From NCBI RefSeq assembly GCF_963576545.1, contig NC_083642.1, positions 3,123,188-3,187,187 on the forward strand: a stretch of DNA of 64,000 nt, in the 5' to 3' direction. Below the pieces are notes generated by a model. That model saw only the letters and a program-made list of their open reading frames with translations. It was not told the DNA's origin and did no database searches. Below, one piece after another: positions 47,758 to 59,735 of the stretch. A program made the position numbers and the translations under genes. Numbering within the stretch: position 1 is the stretch's first letter; every line of letters begins with the position of its first letter. The DNA is from Limanda limanda (Eukaryota > Chordata > Actinopteri > Pleuronectiformes > Pleuronectidae).

Positions 47758-48591
47758 TAGGGTTGCAAAATTCCGGGAATATTCAAAGTTGGAAACTTTC
47801 CTTGGGAATTAACGGGAATTAACGGGAATTAACGGGAATTAACGGGAATTAACGGGAATAAACTGGAAATGTTGTGGGTCATTTATACTAACTGTATTTA
47901 CCTTGTCATATACAGACATAAATATAAACATTTTGTTGTGTCATAGTCTGATTTGAGCCCTGAGGAAACTTTGGGCACTTGACTCTATGCTTCTGCATCG
48001 TTGTGTCATTCTTAACATAGGTCTTTGCACAGTATTTGCAAATGTACACAGCCTTTCCTTCTACATTGGATGGGGTGAAATGTCTCCACACATGAGAGAG
48101 TGCACGTGGCATTGTTCTGTAGAATAAGATGAGAAAAAAGTTTGTAAAAAAACACTAATGCAATGCCAGAGATATAAATAGTTAGCCAAACAATTGGAAT
48201 CGTCTGTAAACATATTTTACAATTGATGGATAAATGAATGGAAATAGTCTAGATGAACAGATGAACAATCCTCAATCAGCATGCTAATATATTTTCCCCA
48301 GTAATATCATTGAAACTTACCTGACTAGTCCTTCACACTACAGCAGGCCTCAATAGCCCTGCTGTAGAGTGAAGCATGCTGGGAGTTATCTGTGCATGTG
48401 ATGGAAGAATGCACAGTGGAGGCTTGAAACTCAACGTTCCATACATCTTTAAAATAGAGTTTTGAATGATGTTTTTATTGCTCAGCGTTTAATTTGCACA
48501 GTTTTTTTTTTTTTCTAAATTCCCGAGCTTAATATTCCCGTGGAAAGTTTCCTGAAATTTACCAGAAACTTCCCGCCCCTTTGCAACCTTA
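47758..48591 (-). mobile_element. hAT element with BED-finger remnant (834 bp)
   Basis: The termini TAGGGTTGCAAA and TTTGCAACCTTA are inverted repeats, flanked by GCTGTAAC (47750-47757) and GCTGTTAC (48592-48599), an 8-bp duplication with one change. A minus-strand frame at 47906-48112 encodes a BED zinc finger (W9, F12, C25xxC28, H42xxxC46), which is the N-terminal DNA-binding module of hAT transposases. The catalytic domain is absent, so the element is an internally deleted derivative. Next to the left terminus, about six tandem copies of a 10-bp motif (TTAACGGGAA) lie at 47806-47860. Confidence 0.85.
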
Positions 48592-48599
48592 GCTGTTAC

Positions 48600-50650
48600 A
48601 AACATTTGATTCATCGGCCGGAGGAAACATCGGCTGGAACGAAGCTGTGATCGATTCAGTGGAACCACGTCTGCAGCCGCGTCCTGTTCGGCCACAAAAG
48701 GAATTGAATGTTTATGATTCTGCTCTTGTCTTCTCGTGTGGACACATCAGTGAGTGAGGGGGGGGGACACTGGGACCTTGTGTCTCTCGAGGACGCTGTG
48801 TTGAACACTGTGTCTTTGTGCACGCCTGCAGTTTATTTTCATTTGTCTTAAAATAAGTTTGTTATTGAGGCGCGTTGCGAGCCGCACCCCCGACTCCTCC
48901 TCCCACCCGGCGCCCGGTCCCACAAGGTGCTCTCTGACACGCTCTCCAGCTTCCTGTTTCCAAACCTCTGCCCCAGTGCGACCTCTGACCCCTGAGGAGC
49001 GAGCAGCGCCCGGCCCGTGGAGGTCGGGTCGGGCGGCCTGATGGAGAGCAGATTGTTTGGAGGCTCGGACCAGGATCTCCATTCATAACCCCCCCCCCCC
49101 CCCTTATTATCTGTTATTCTGGACCATAAATAGTTCTTCCTCTTGGCCCGACCTTGGGAAAAGGAAGTGGACGATGAGCGTGCGTTGTGCGGCCGCCTCG
49201 GGTTTGAGCCGCTGCGGCTGGCGGCCAGATGTGAGCAGATGTGGAGAAGATGTCCGTAGCTTCACCGCTTCTCCTCAACCTCCTTCTCTCTCCTGTCCCT
49301 TCCTCTGGGAGACGGAACACAAAGGAGTCTGGGTAATCCAGCTGGTTAGAGACTGGTTCTGTCAAGTCAGGGTTTACACGTCCTCGCCATTCGAAAAAAC
49401 GAGTTTTTAATTTCAAGAAACATCATCAAAAGCAGGAGTCGAGTATTTAATACGACAGGAAGTGAAACTATCCTCCTGATGAAGTTATTTTGCTGCGGAA
49501 AGAATAGAACAGTTTGAGAAAAGCTCTGATTCCAGAAGTAAATCTTTACAAATACATAGATTTTTATGCAAAAAAATGCCCAAAAGTCTCAAAGCTTCTC
49601 AAATTTTTGCTCTTTTGTTTTCTGATGATTCTGCATCTTTGACTCAAAGAAAGACAAAACAAATTCATTTCTTATCTCGAGTTTCAGGGAATAATTACAT
49701 TTTATACAAAGAACGTGACTTTATTGTTCATCTGTCAGCTCAGGTCTGAATGATGGAAAGTGAACCAGCTTTAGAACCTGATTTCAGCGCCGGGGGGGAA
49801 ACCCGCCAACCGTCCTTATGGCTTCTTCCTACATGACTCTGCTGCTGCCATGGCAACGCGACTGGACACCATGGCAGCTTCTGGATTAACTCGCCTCGTT
49901 CAACCTCCACAGTTTTTCCCAGTCACGTCGAGGTTCAGTAGTTTGGTGTGAATCTGAGTCACTGAGGATCCGGTCGTGGAGGTTCTGCTGACACACATGG
50001 AAACGCAGCTGCGGAGGCCACGCCCCTCTGCAGAGTATTTACAGTGGTATGAAACCTGCCTTCTCCGGGGCCGTGACAAATGGTTTTCATTACGGAGCTT
50101 TTATGATCGTAGGAATGAACTGCGGAGCAAACTTTCACGTGTGAGGGATTCGGGTCGTGGCCGCTCGGCAGGGGGTCGTGAGAAAAGCAGAGTCACCTCC
50201 TCAAGGTGTGAACGGTGCTAATGAGTGTTTCCAGCACCAGGGACTCTCCTGATTGGTTTATTAACATTACATTAATTGGCTTTTTAAACAGTAACAATAA
50301 TTTCACAAAGCTCAAGTTGACACGTGGCAAAACTCAAGGAATTTAGTTTAGTTTCATAGAAAGCAAATAAATGTTGTAGAATCAGTCTGAGATGAGAACC
50401 AGTGATTGTTTTACTACATTTAGTTAAAAAACTATTTTAAATCCACTTTACAGATGACAGTTAAAAAACCTTACAAAGGTAAACAAAAGCTTTATTTTTC
50501 AGATATTTTCCTGAGTCGATGCAACAATAAAATAGAAACAAAAAGACAAAATGGTCCCAAAACCTTTGAGTGTTACTGTCACATGAGAAAGAAAAGCAAG
50601 AAATCGTCACATTTAAGAAGCTGAAACCAGAGAAGATCTTGAATTATCAC
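48600..50650. other. Gene-less stretch
   Basis: GC-rich patches near 48870-49050 and 49170-49260 and open frames (for example 49976-50221) have no recognisable domain, splice partners or homologues that I can name. Conserved regulatory DNA cannot be judged by eye. Confidence 0.35.
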
Positions 50651-50744
50651 TAAAAACAGAAACTGATAGATGATTTATTTTGGTGATGAGCCGGTTCCTC
50701 GTGGCTCCTGGTTCTTCTCTGGCTTGATGAATGGAGCGTTCGGC

Positions 50745-50870
50745 TCTGGGAGTGATGGGAGTGATGGGAGTGATGGGAGTGATGGGAGTGACGGGAGTGA
50801 TGGGAGTGAGGGGAGTGACGGGAGTGATGGGAGTGATGGGAGTGATGGGAGTGATGGGAATGATGGGAGT
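50745..50870. repeat. 9-bp minisatellite (GGGAGTGAT)n
   Basis: About 13-14 tandem copies of a 9-bp unit with single-base variants (gggagtgac, gggagtgag). The Gly-Ser-Asp and Ser-Leu-Pro frames come from it. Confidence 0.95.
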
Positions 50871-51540
50871 TCCTCATCACAGAGCCAGACTGTAGCAGCC
50901 GCTGGTAACTGCAGCGCTGACCACAACCCCCGACTTCCTAATGAGCCACGGCTTCATGCAAATCCATGGACCAGGGGGGGGTGTTCTGGTTCCAGCTGCA
51001 GACCCTTCACATCCTGAGCGTCTCTCGTCCTCCTGGTGGACGCCCCCCCTGGTGGACGCCCTCCGTCCTCACACGGAGACGCTCACATTACTCCCCATTA
51101 AACTGTCTTCTCCTCAATGGGGGTTTCTTCCCCTCGAGGCTGATTTACAGCTCTGGATTCAGGATTCCTCCGGCACGTCCCTGGCTCCGGACGCCATCTG
51201 ACCACGGAACAGAAACGCCATCTGCTAACGGCTCAGTGCCTCCTGTATCTTTAGCTTCCTGCCTCAGCCCCATTATTTGTGAGTAATCGTCCAAATGTTT
51301 ATTGATTAATCGTTAAAAAGTCTATAAAGTGTCAGAACTGAGGAAATCATCTCACAGCTGAGGTTTGACTTTTATTATGATCTACAACAGTTAGAGCGAA
51401 GAGCAGAGAGTCGGTGAACTTCTCCTGGAGAACAAAGTGGAAACACTGGAGCTTCTTCTGGTGTTTTCACTTGAGAAGCTGCAACCAGGAGGTTTTTTGG
51501 GGTTTAAACCTTCTGTTCCAGTGGATCGGCTCTGAACTGA
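50871..51540. other. Gene-less stretch
   Basis: No feature recognised apart from a short direct repeat (cctggtggacgcc) near 51030-51062. Confidence 0.4.
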
Positions 51541-51548
51541 TCCAGAAT

Positions 51549-52244
51549 TAGGGACGGGAATCAGCAGGGACCTCCCGATACGATACTATCACGATACTTA
51601 GGTGGCGATACGACATGTATTGCGATTTCTGTGGGTATTGCAATTTTGTAAGTATTGCGATTCGATATTACGATTTCCTGGGATTTCTTTTGGTTATTAT
51701 TTTTTTTAAGTACTGGACAATGGAAAAATGTTGAATCATACCTTCAAATACAACACAGTCAAATTCACTTGGAGCTTTACCAGTTTTATTTCAAATATTA
51801 ACATTAACTTAATGACTGCCGGGCAGCCAATAGAGAAAATAAATAAAAATGTGCCCTATTATTGTATAGCTCCTGTCAACTGCACACAAACTGACAGATT
51901 TAGAAATGTATGCCACTTAGGCTACTTTTAAACAATAAATAAAAGGTAAATTAAATAGAAAGAATAAAAGTTTACTTAAAATATAAACTTTGAAATAAAC
52001 AAAAAGTAGGCTATTGTTGTTTGCATGTAGGCGATGCAAAGCTAGTGCTTGGGTATGTTTAGATTCTTGTGCAAAAACAAGAGCTGGTCAACATGCTCTG
52101 GGGTGATGTTGATCACCCAACAATAAATATGTTGGGTTTTTTTTGTTTTTTTTAAAATCGATTTGGGAGGCAGCATGGCGATTTTAAATCGCCATTCACA
52201 AGAATCGGGATTTGTAACAGAATCGATTTTTTCCCCCATCCCTA
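51549..52244. mobile_element. Non-autonomous hAT element (696 bp) with exact TSD
   Basis: The ends TAGGGACGGG and CCCATCCCTA are inverted repeats, flanked by exact 8-bp copies of TCCAGAAT (51541-51548 and 52245-52252). The subterminal regions are rich in CGATA/ATCG motifs (cgatacgatac..., aaatcgatt...). The frames inside show no transposase. Confidence 0.9.
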
Positions 52245-52252
52245 TCCAGAAT

Positions 52253-52974
52253 GTGAAGTTGTTCCTCTTTGGAGAATCTCCGACTGAGTGAAACCAGCAG
52301 TATTAAAGTATTAAAAGTATTAAAACGAAGTATTCAAATATATAAGTCAGCAGGATGGTAGAGCTTCTGGTGAGGACGCCACACGGACGTTAACGTGCTG
52401 GAAACAGAATCACGTGATTCCAGAAGCAGAAGTTCTACGTTGTTGTGAAGGAGTCCGATCTCCTGCTGCCTTCTTCACACCTGAAACACAAACTCCAGGG
52501 AGGAACCCATTGAATAGTTTGTGTTGTAGAACATATTTAATAGAGAATAATGGATTTTAATGGAGGGACGGCTGTTTATTAGTGTTTCCAGTTCGATAGA
52601 GTTGAAAGTTCAGTTTCATATATTTGTTTATTTGTTCTGATCATTGAATCAATCTCCCGTCACGTTGGTTTGTCTGATATTTCCCTGAGTTTCCTGCTGT
52701 ACTTCATCTCTCTGGTACACGTGGATCTGCCTGTGTGTAGAAGAAGAAGAAGAAGAAGAAGAAGAAGAAGAAGAAGAAGAAGAAGAAGACTTTTAAATAA
52801 CTTTATTTAAGACACATTGTCAAATAGCTCTTAATTACTCAACATTTTTGGAAAAGACAAAGGGAGAAAAACATTATATACACGAACACCAACAAACCAA
52901 GATCAGCTAAAAGGTCCAGAAGCAGAGGAAACATCTAATGAATCTTAGAGAAGAAGAAAAAGAAGAAGAGAAAC

Positions 52975-53005
<31 letters not shown>

Positions 53006-53862
53006 AGAAGACTCATTGTCCTGCTATACAAGTCGTTAGAACTCGGTCACGTGACAGTTTGTGGGAGAAGCTTGGTGAGGACACGTTTCATCCTGACCTC
53101 CGACTCGTTATCCTCACGCTGAGTTTCTCCAGCACTTAGGGAAGATCCTCGCTCGGGGGGGAAAGTGGATGGCGGGCGGCGGGGGGGCAGGGGGGGGCGA
53201 CAATAGGCCTTTTATGTGCAGAGTTATCCTCGTTCCCTTGTGTTAGCCCGAGGGGACCATGTGACCGGCTCATTCAGGTCATGTCGGCCTGTTCAGCCTT
53301 TGACCCTCTTAGGAGAGAAGCGTACCCCCCCCCCCCACCCCCCCCATGTCCCGCTCGTCCCACAGAGACGTCTCCGAGCGTTAGCGTCCGACGCAGCAGC
53401 GGTACGACCGTCCTCTGACGGGACGTCCACCAGGGACGCCAGCGGTTTGCTCTTTGTTTACTCTCCCGGGATAAAGAGAGAAAGTCTGTTTGTTAACCCC
53501 CCCCCCCCCCGTGGTTGTGTCTTTGTGTTTCCATCGACCGGACGACCCGTTGACTTCTGGGTTCGATTCCCAGATTCTTAAAGCTCTGACGCTAACGAAC
53601 CTCTTTCCAAACAGCTTATCTCACCTCGTTATTTTATTTACAAGCTATTCACGAGATTTAAATCATTGTATGTATTTATGTTCCTCGTGACGGATTCGTC
53701 TCACGTTCATCGTCATCGTTGGTCACGTTGTGTTTTCCCACTTTTCCACCGCGTCAAACTTAAAAACGTGCTTTTTTATTCCCTTAATTTAAGCTCAGAC
53801 TTCTCTTCACTTCACTTGACGGCTGAAGCTTCTTGGTAACTTCAGATAAACTTTGTCATGTT
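52253..53862. other. Gene-less stretch with (GAA)n runs
   Basis: GAA trinucleotide runs lie at 52739-52788 and 52985-53010. C-homopolymers lie near 53327-53345 and 53500-53510. No gene recognised. Confidence 0.5.
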
Positions 53863-54308
53863 TAGGGTTGCAAAGGGGCGGAAAGTTTCCGGTAAATTTC
53901 CGGAAACTTTACGGAAACTTTCCATGGGAAGTTTAGCTCGGGAATTTTGGGAATTTTGAAAAAAAATAAAACACGCTAATTAAACGCTGAGCAATAAAAA
54001 CATCATTATTTTAAAGATGTATGGAATGCAAAGAAAGACCTATGTTAAGAATGACACAACAATGCAGAAGCATATAGTCAAGTGCCCAAAGTTTCCTCAG
54101 GGCTCAAATCAGCCTATGACAAAAAAAATGTTAATATTTATGACTGTATATGACAAGGTAAATACAGTTAGTATAAATTACCCACAACATTACCAGTTTA
54201 TTCCCGTTAATTCCCGTTAATTCCCGTATATTCCCGTTAATTCCCGTTAATTCCCGTTAATTCCCGTTAATTCCCAACTTTGAATATTCCCGGAATTTTG
54301 CAACCCTA
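53863..54308 (+). mobile_element. hAT element of the TAGGGTTGC family (446 bp), inverted copy
   Basis: The termini TAGGGTTGCAAA and GCAACCCTA are flanked by GTCATGTT (53855-53862) and GTCATATT (54309-54316), an 8-bp duplication with one change. The interior carries the C-terminal half of the same BED finger (TYVKNDTTMQKH.VKCPKFPQ) on the plus strand. About eight copies of the 10-bp motif (TTCCCGTTAA) lie beside the right end. It is thus a shorter sister of 47758-48591 in opposite orientation. Confidence 0.85.
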
Positions 54309-54316
54309 GTCATATT

Positions 54317-55385
54317 ACATATGATGTGTAATGTTTTGATGTGGGCCTCTCAATCAAAACAGTGACAGAAGAAGCAGTTCGATGATGTCATGAAGTAGCA
54401 GTGGGATCATGGGAGTTGTAGTCCCGACCACACAGCTTCTCCGTGGGTCGGATTCCTTCAGAGTCACTCGTTCCACAGAAGAATTATTCTTTGTCGTCCG
54501 CTCCTGAGCTGCTGCCGACATTTTCTCATTTTGTTCCTCAAAAAACTTCAGATATCCAGTCGTCCAGTGACTAAAATACTTATTTTTGTTCAAATACGTT
54601 GTTAAAATCAGACAATACTAAAACTGGATCTTTAAAACGTGGCTCGAAACTTGATAAAAAGTGAATTGATGACCGTTAATTGCAGAAAACATCAGATGTG
54701 TGAAGTGGAGGTTTGAGCTCCACTGGTTGAGGTTCTACTTTAAAACTAGCTTTAATTTGAGTGACTGATCAGATTTGATTGGTTGAGCCCATGTTCTCTG
54801 ATCCCAGGTGATGACCAGCAGGTTGTTCCCCTCTCTCACCACTAGGCGGACACAGACCCGTGTGACTCACTGGCCTCGGGCTCGTTGGGTGTGTTTCTAT
54901 TTGATGTGAAGCTGCCGTGTGTTCTCTCTTTGTTGTGGTTGATTCCTGACGACCTGAGCAGCTGGTCTGAAGACGGCTGAGCTCGTCCCACAGTGTCTCA
55001 CACGTCTGTCTCACTCGTCTGTCTCACAGTGTCTCACAGTGTCTCACTCGTCTGTCTCCTGACGCCGGCGTCTTCCTGTTTGATATTTATCTTGAAAAGC
55101 ATAGCTGGAATTCTTTCATCGCTCATGGAACCTGAAATCCACCCGCGGGTCCGGAGCAGCTCTGTCCTCGTCTCACTGGCTGGACTGTGTCGGTCAAATC
55201 TGAATAACAATAGCTTCCAAACAACTGACCCCCCCCACCCCCCCGGGGCACCTGATTCTGACCAGAGGAAGTCTGGTGTGGGGGGGCGAAGTCGATTCAG
55301 GTCACGACTCTTGTCGACTCAATTAGGGTCAAACCTGAAAAGGACTCGCTCATGGACGTTTCCCACTGTTGTCAACAGTTTGCAG
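54317..55385. other. Gene-less stretch
   Basis: No coding signal. A short 'gtctcacagtgtctcac' direct repeat lies near 54990-55045. Confidence 0.4.
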
Positions 55386-55900
55386 ATTCCGTGGCTGTGA
55401 GGTCTTACTGGTCTGTAGGTCTTACTGGTCTGTAGGTCTTACTGGTCTGCAGGACTTACTGGTCTGTAGGTCTTACTGGTCTGTAGGTCTTACTGGTCTG
55501 TAGGACTTACTGGTCTGTAGGTCTTACTGGTCTGTAGGACTTACTGGTCTGTAGGTCTTACTGGTCTGTAGGTCTTACTGGTCTGTAGGACTTACTGGTC
55601 TGTAGGTCTTACTGGTCTGTAGGACTTACTGGTCTGTAGGTCTTACTGGTCTGTAGGTCTTACTGGTCTGTAGGACTTACTGATCTGTAGGACTTACTGA
55701 TCTGTAGGTCTTACTGGTCTGTAGGTCTTACTGGTCTGTAGGACTTACTGGTCTGTAGGTCTTACTGGTCTGTAGGACTTACTGGTCTGTAGGTCTTACT
55801 GGTCTGTAGGTCTTACTGGTCTGTAGGACTTACTGGTCTGTAGGTCTTACTGGTCTGTAGGACTCACTGGTCTGTAGGTCTTACTGGTCTGTAGGTCTCT
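55386..55900. repeat. 17-bp minisatellite, about 30 copies
   Basis: Tandem copies of a 17-bp unit (cttactggtctgtaggt / ...gga). Two variants (AGGT and AGGA) alternate in higher-order patterns, for example two T-type units then one A-type. Rare units have 'gatctg'. Confidence 0.95.
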
Positions 55901-56072
55901 GGAACCTGTGTTTTCTCGTTGCTGCCTCGGAGCTCAGTCATTTTGTCACCAGACTGGGTTTAGCGTGTCTGGTCTGTCGGGGGGGTGTGAGGATGATGTG
56001 GCTTCATTAACCAGAAGAGCTGATGAGTCACGCAGGGTGAAAACCTGCAGATAAACCACAGAGAGAGAGGGA

Positions 56073-56104
<32 letters not shown>

Positions 56105-56950
56105 CATCAACAGACTCAACGTGGAACTGGAACTGAGTTTAATCTTTTCAGCAAAAAGCTAAATATCCTCTGGTCCCAGGTTCTTACATTTGAAGAGAAG
56201 TTGCTTTTCTTTGTCTTATAACAGTAAATTGAGTTTTTATTGTTTTATTAAACATTCAAATAAATGGTGTAAAATTAAAATGTTACGTTAAGCGTCTACG
56301 TAAAATATCCGTCAACATTCTCGCCTAAAGTAAGTTTGGCAAGAATTGTTCCACCGGTGCAGTTGTTTCCAAATGATAGTGTTGGAATGAAGGGGTGTAA
56401 CCTCTCTGACTCATGCACTAAGCGGTCGACCAATCACAGCAGAGTGGGATTATCAGGAGGCGGGGCCAAGAGCTGAAATAAAGGTTTCCAGACGAACTAT
56501 GAGACGAATGTGTGAAACCAGTTCTACCAGAAACTCACATTAGAATATTGACACAGACAAAATATGAGCTTTTTAAACAGTTAGTTTTAAATATTTTGCC
56601 ATATTAATAAATACACATCAATCATTTTTTTAACACACACATATTGTCGTGCTAAGTGTGATATTATATATTTGAAGAATCAGCTGCTCTGTGTGACTGA
56701 GAAATGACCTCAGAGCTTTGCTGCTTCTGTCCTGTAATTACTTCTTAATTATCTATGAATTCAACATTATTCAACATTAATATCCACTAATATCTGGACG
56801 TAGCTCAACCTGTCACATGTGGATTCTCTGGATCAGTTGTTTTTATCTCTTGCATTTATACGGACAAGCCGGGTTGATTTATTCAGAGAATAATCTGCAC
56901 ATGGAAAATAATGATTATACGATTATACTTTGGGAGCATATCTCCTGTTG
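55901..56950. other. Gene-less stretch
   Basis: A GA-rich microsatellite lies at 56060-56105. The remainder is AT-rich and has no recognised feature. Confidence 0.4.
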
Positions 56951-56999
56951 TGACCTGATCCTGCTCTGCTGGGACTTTTCTTTCCCTCAGCTGTGCCTC

Positions 57000-57250
57000 A
57001 CAGGAGCCGGTCCAACACTTGCTGCCAACGTGATTGGAGAAAGACAATCCTCTTATAGCTCCGAGCCGGTTTCCTTTCTAGGCCAGCGAGCGGCTGAGTG
57101 CAGAAGTCCTGTCAGTTCAGCCTGGCTGTCGGATATCCTCTCCCTGTTAAGTTCCTTTGTCCGCTGCTGGTTGGGTCTCTCCTCAAACACAACCCCCCTC
57201 TCCTCCTCCTCCTCTTTAGGGCCCGAGCCGGCAGCTGCAGGGTTAATGTT

Positions 57251-57294
<44 letters not shown>

Positions 57295-57478
57295 CATGCA
57301 GCCGGGGAGGCAGGAGTTGTAGGAGGAGGAGTGCAGCAGCGAGGTGGGGGCTGGTCCACAGCTGTTGGAGGAGGCAGGGTCTATTGGAGTAGGAAGCCTG
57401 CCTCACTCGCCCTGGAACAATGGGAGACATGGCAGCCTCTGCAGGCAGCAGACACACACACACACACACAGACACACA
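57000..57478 (+). promoter_or_regulatory. GC-rich candidate promoter / 5' UTR
   Basis: Composition changes from AT-rich to GC-rich with a (CAG)n run of about 14 units (57251-57294) and a short (CA)n run. This is compatible with the 5' end of a gene extending to the right, but no TATA or CCAAT motif or splice partner confirms it. Confidence 0.3.
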
Positions 57479-57593
57479 ATGCACAAGCCCAAGGACGGGC
57501 CTCTTCTAGCCGCAGAGGAAACCGGCTTCCTCGCCACGCAGGGGGACGCCACGGAGAAAATAATCTCCTCCGCAGCCGGAAAAAAACAGAAAT
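57479..57593 (+). CDS. Possible first coding exon, product unknown
   Basis: An ATG with A at -3 (ACAATGC) opens a frame of 38 codons starting MHKPKDGPLLAAEETGFLA and ending AAGKKQK, directly followed by a consensus donor (T|gtgagg). The composition is protein-like (charged, no low complexity), unlike the surrounding repeats. I do not recognise the protein, and no second exon was identified in the remaining 6 kb. It could be chance openness in GC-rich DNA. Confidence 0.25.
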
Positions 57594-57605
57594 GTGAGGT
57601 TGTGG

Positions 57606-57617
57606 CCTCTCTCTCTC

Positions 57618-57656
<39 letters not shown>
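57606..57656. repeat. (CT)n microsatellite
   Basis: A run of about 50 bp of CT with a single CG interruption. Confidence 0.95.
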
Positions 57657-57699
57657 GGTGCCTTGTGTTTCCTGAGCTGAGGGATCTGTGATGTGGTCA

Positions 57700-59600
57700 C
57701 TGGATGACTGAGGCAGCAGGAAGGTGAGCTGACCCAGGATCTGTGTGTTTGATGGGGGGTGTGGGGGGGGCAGGGGGTGTGAATCTTTTGAAAATGTGTA
57801 AATACTGATTTGTGTTACGCTGACGAGCTGTTTCCTCTTCCTCTGGATCTGAGTTGTGAGTCTGTGACAAACTGAAGCAGCTTTTCTCTGAGAATGAAGT
57901 GATGTGTCAGCGAAGGAGGAGGAGGAGGTCTGTTCTGGTTTTATGGTTTTTACTTGAATGGATGTGATGACTCTCAGGGCAGTGTTTGCTCTGTGTGTGT
58001 CTGTGTGTGTGTGTGTGTTAGCATTCATATCTTCACATTCAAGGCTCATGTATCATCACAGTGTTGTGTTGTCGTCTGGATCCCGGTCGGAACACACGCA
58101 GCATCACAGACGCTTGTTTTGGTCACAGCCAAACAAAGTGTCATAAATCTGCCAAACGCTGGTTGTGGGTTCAGCGCCGCCTGAGTGTGTTGTTTTGTGG
58201 TCGTGAACACAATCCGTGTTTTGTGTTGCAGCGGGGGGGGGCAGGGGTGTGTGTTTCCTGGGTGTGGAGGCTGCCTGGCACCGATTTTCCGAAGGATCCC
58301 TGCGTCGTGTTTGATTTGCTCTCAGACGTACGTGGCTCACATCCAACCTTTTCAGGCCTTTTTGGGGAAGGGGAGCTCCCCCCCCACCCCCCCGACGTCC
58401 CCTCCCCCACCCTCCTTCTCGCTCCTCATCCCAAATATTGCTTGTGTAGGATTCGTCTCGGCTCCTGCAGCCGAGCATCAGACAGGAAGCGGCAGCGAGG
58501 GAGAGCTGCCAGCCTGATTCTGTCTCGGCCGCTTTGATATTTATCTGCATCTGTGTTAACGATGCAGACAATCCAGTTCTAATAGTGTGTCTGCAACAAA
58601 AAAAACACCAACACCAAATTGACTTTGGCCTACATTTTGTGGCGGGAGGAGGAGAGACTCAAGTCTTCTCCGATCGTGTTTAATTCCATCATGTGAGGAT
58701 TTAGGGTTTTGTCACATTGTTTACATCTCCCGCCTCCACAGAGAACTCCAGCCTCTGCAGATCGGCAGATGGAGAAGCTGGTGTTTGACAGATCCTGAGA
58801 CGGCCTTGCCTCTGCCAAATCCCCGAGAGTGCCACCGACAGGGTTTAAGAAGCTTTTGTGCATTTCTTCCCTCTGCCTCTGTGGGTTCTTCTTCTTCTGG
58901 CTTCAGCCTTGCCCTCGTTCACCCGAATCCCTTCTTCTCATCCTCCCTCATCTGCAGCATCACACCAAACCCCTTTTTTTTAAGAATAAGCTTGAATTTC
59001 ACTCTCTGCATCTCACCGTCTAAAATCAAAGTCCGCCCTAGGGAAACCGTTTTTCATGCTTTTACACTTTGTTTAAGGTTAGAACCTTTGTTTTGCTGAA
59101 AGATGTGTTTGGTGCATTTAGTGAAGATTTCTCCACTGAGACGTTTGTCTTTGGTTTTAAGTATATTAAGAAAAGACAAAATGTATGTAAAATTTTGAAC
59201 TTCGTCCTGGGTAAAGCCAAGATGGCTATTTACATTACCAGGAGAAATAAGGTCGAGCAACAACCAGGGACTGATGTCATTGCTCTGTTTCCTGCCCTGG
59301 TGAAGCCAGAGTTGTGGTTGATTTCAGGTTTTGAGCTAATGCAAAATCTCGAAACATTGAAGGATGTGTGGTGTGTCAAAGAAGTGATCTGCACTGTAAA
59401 AGAAAATTAATTGCATTTTAGCTGTATTTTATAATTTATTTTAATGTTGTTTGTTTATCATTGTTAATCTCTATTTCTTTTTTATTTTTTTACATATTCT
59501 TTTTATTGGTTTTTAACCGTTTTATAGAACAAACATTAGAAAAACAAAGCAGACAACAAAACAAACAAAACAACAAAAAAAGTCCCACCCCAAACTAACA
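57700..59600. other. Gene-less stretch
   Basis: Contains a (GT)n run near 57994-58018 and C/G-homopolymers near 58229-58236 and 58379-58393. Long open frames on both strands lack domains. Confidence 0.4.
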
Positions 59601-59735
59601 ATGAGCACTGCAATATATATCCTTACACGTATATATACAAATATATATACATATATACATACATATATATATACATATACATACATACACATATACATCC
59701 ATGTATACACAAACATACATACATACACAATCAGC
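59600..59735. repeat. ATAC/TATA-rich microsatellite
   Basis: Degenerate (ATAC)n and (ATATAC)n sequence. The Tyr/Ile/Thr-rich frames on both strands are its translation. Confidence 0.9.

Noticed and set aside
49976..50221. 81-codon frame with basic composition
   Set aside because: No family match I can name, no splice context; not supported as a gene.
56817..57392. 191-codon open frame
   Set aside because: Ends in a CAG-repeat poly-Ser stretch and shows no recognisable domain; more likely 5' UTR or intergenic sequence.
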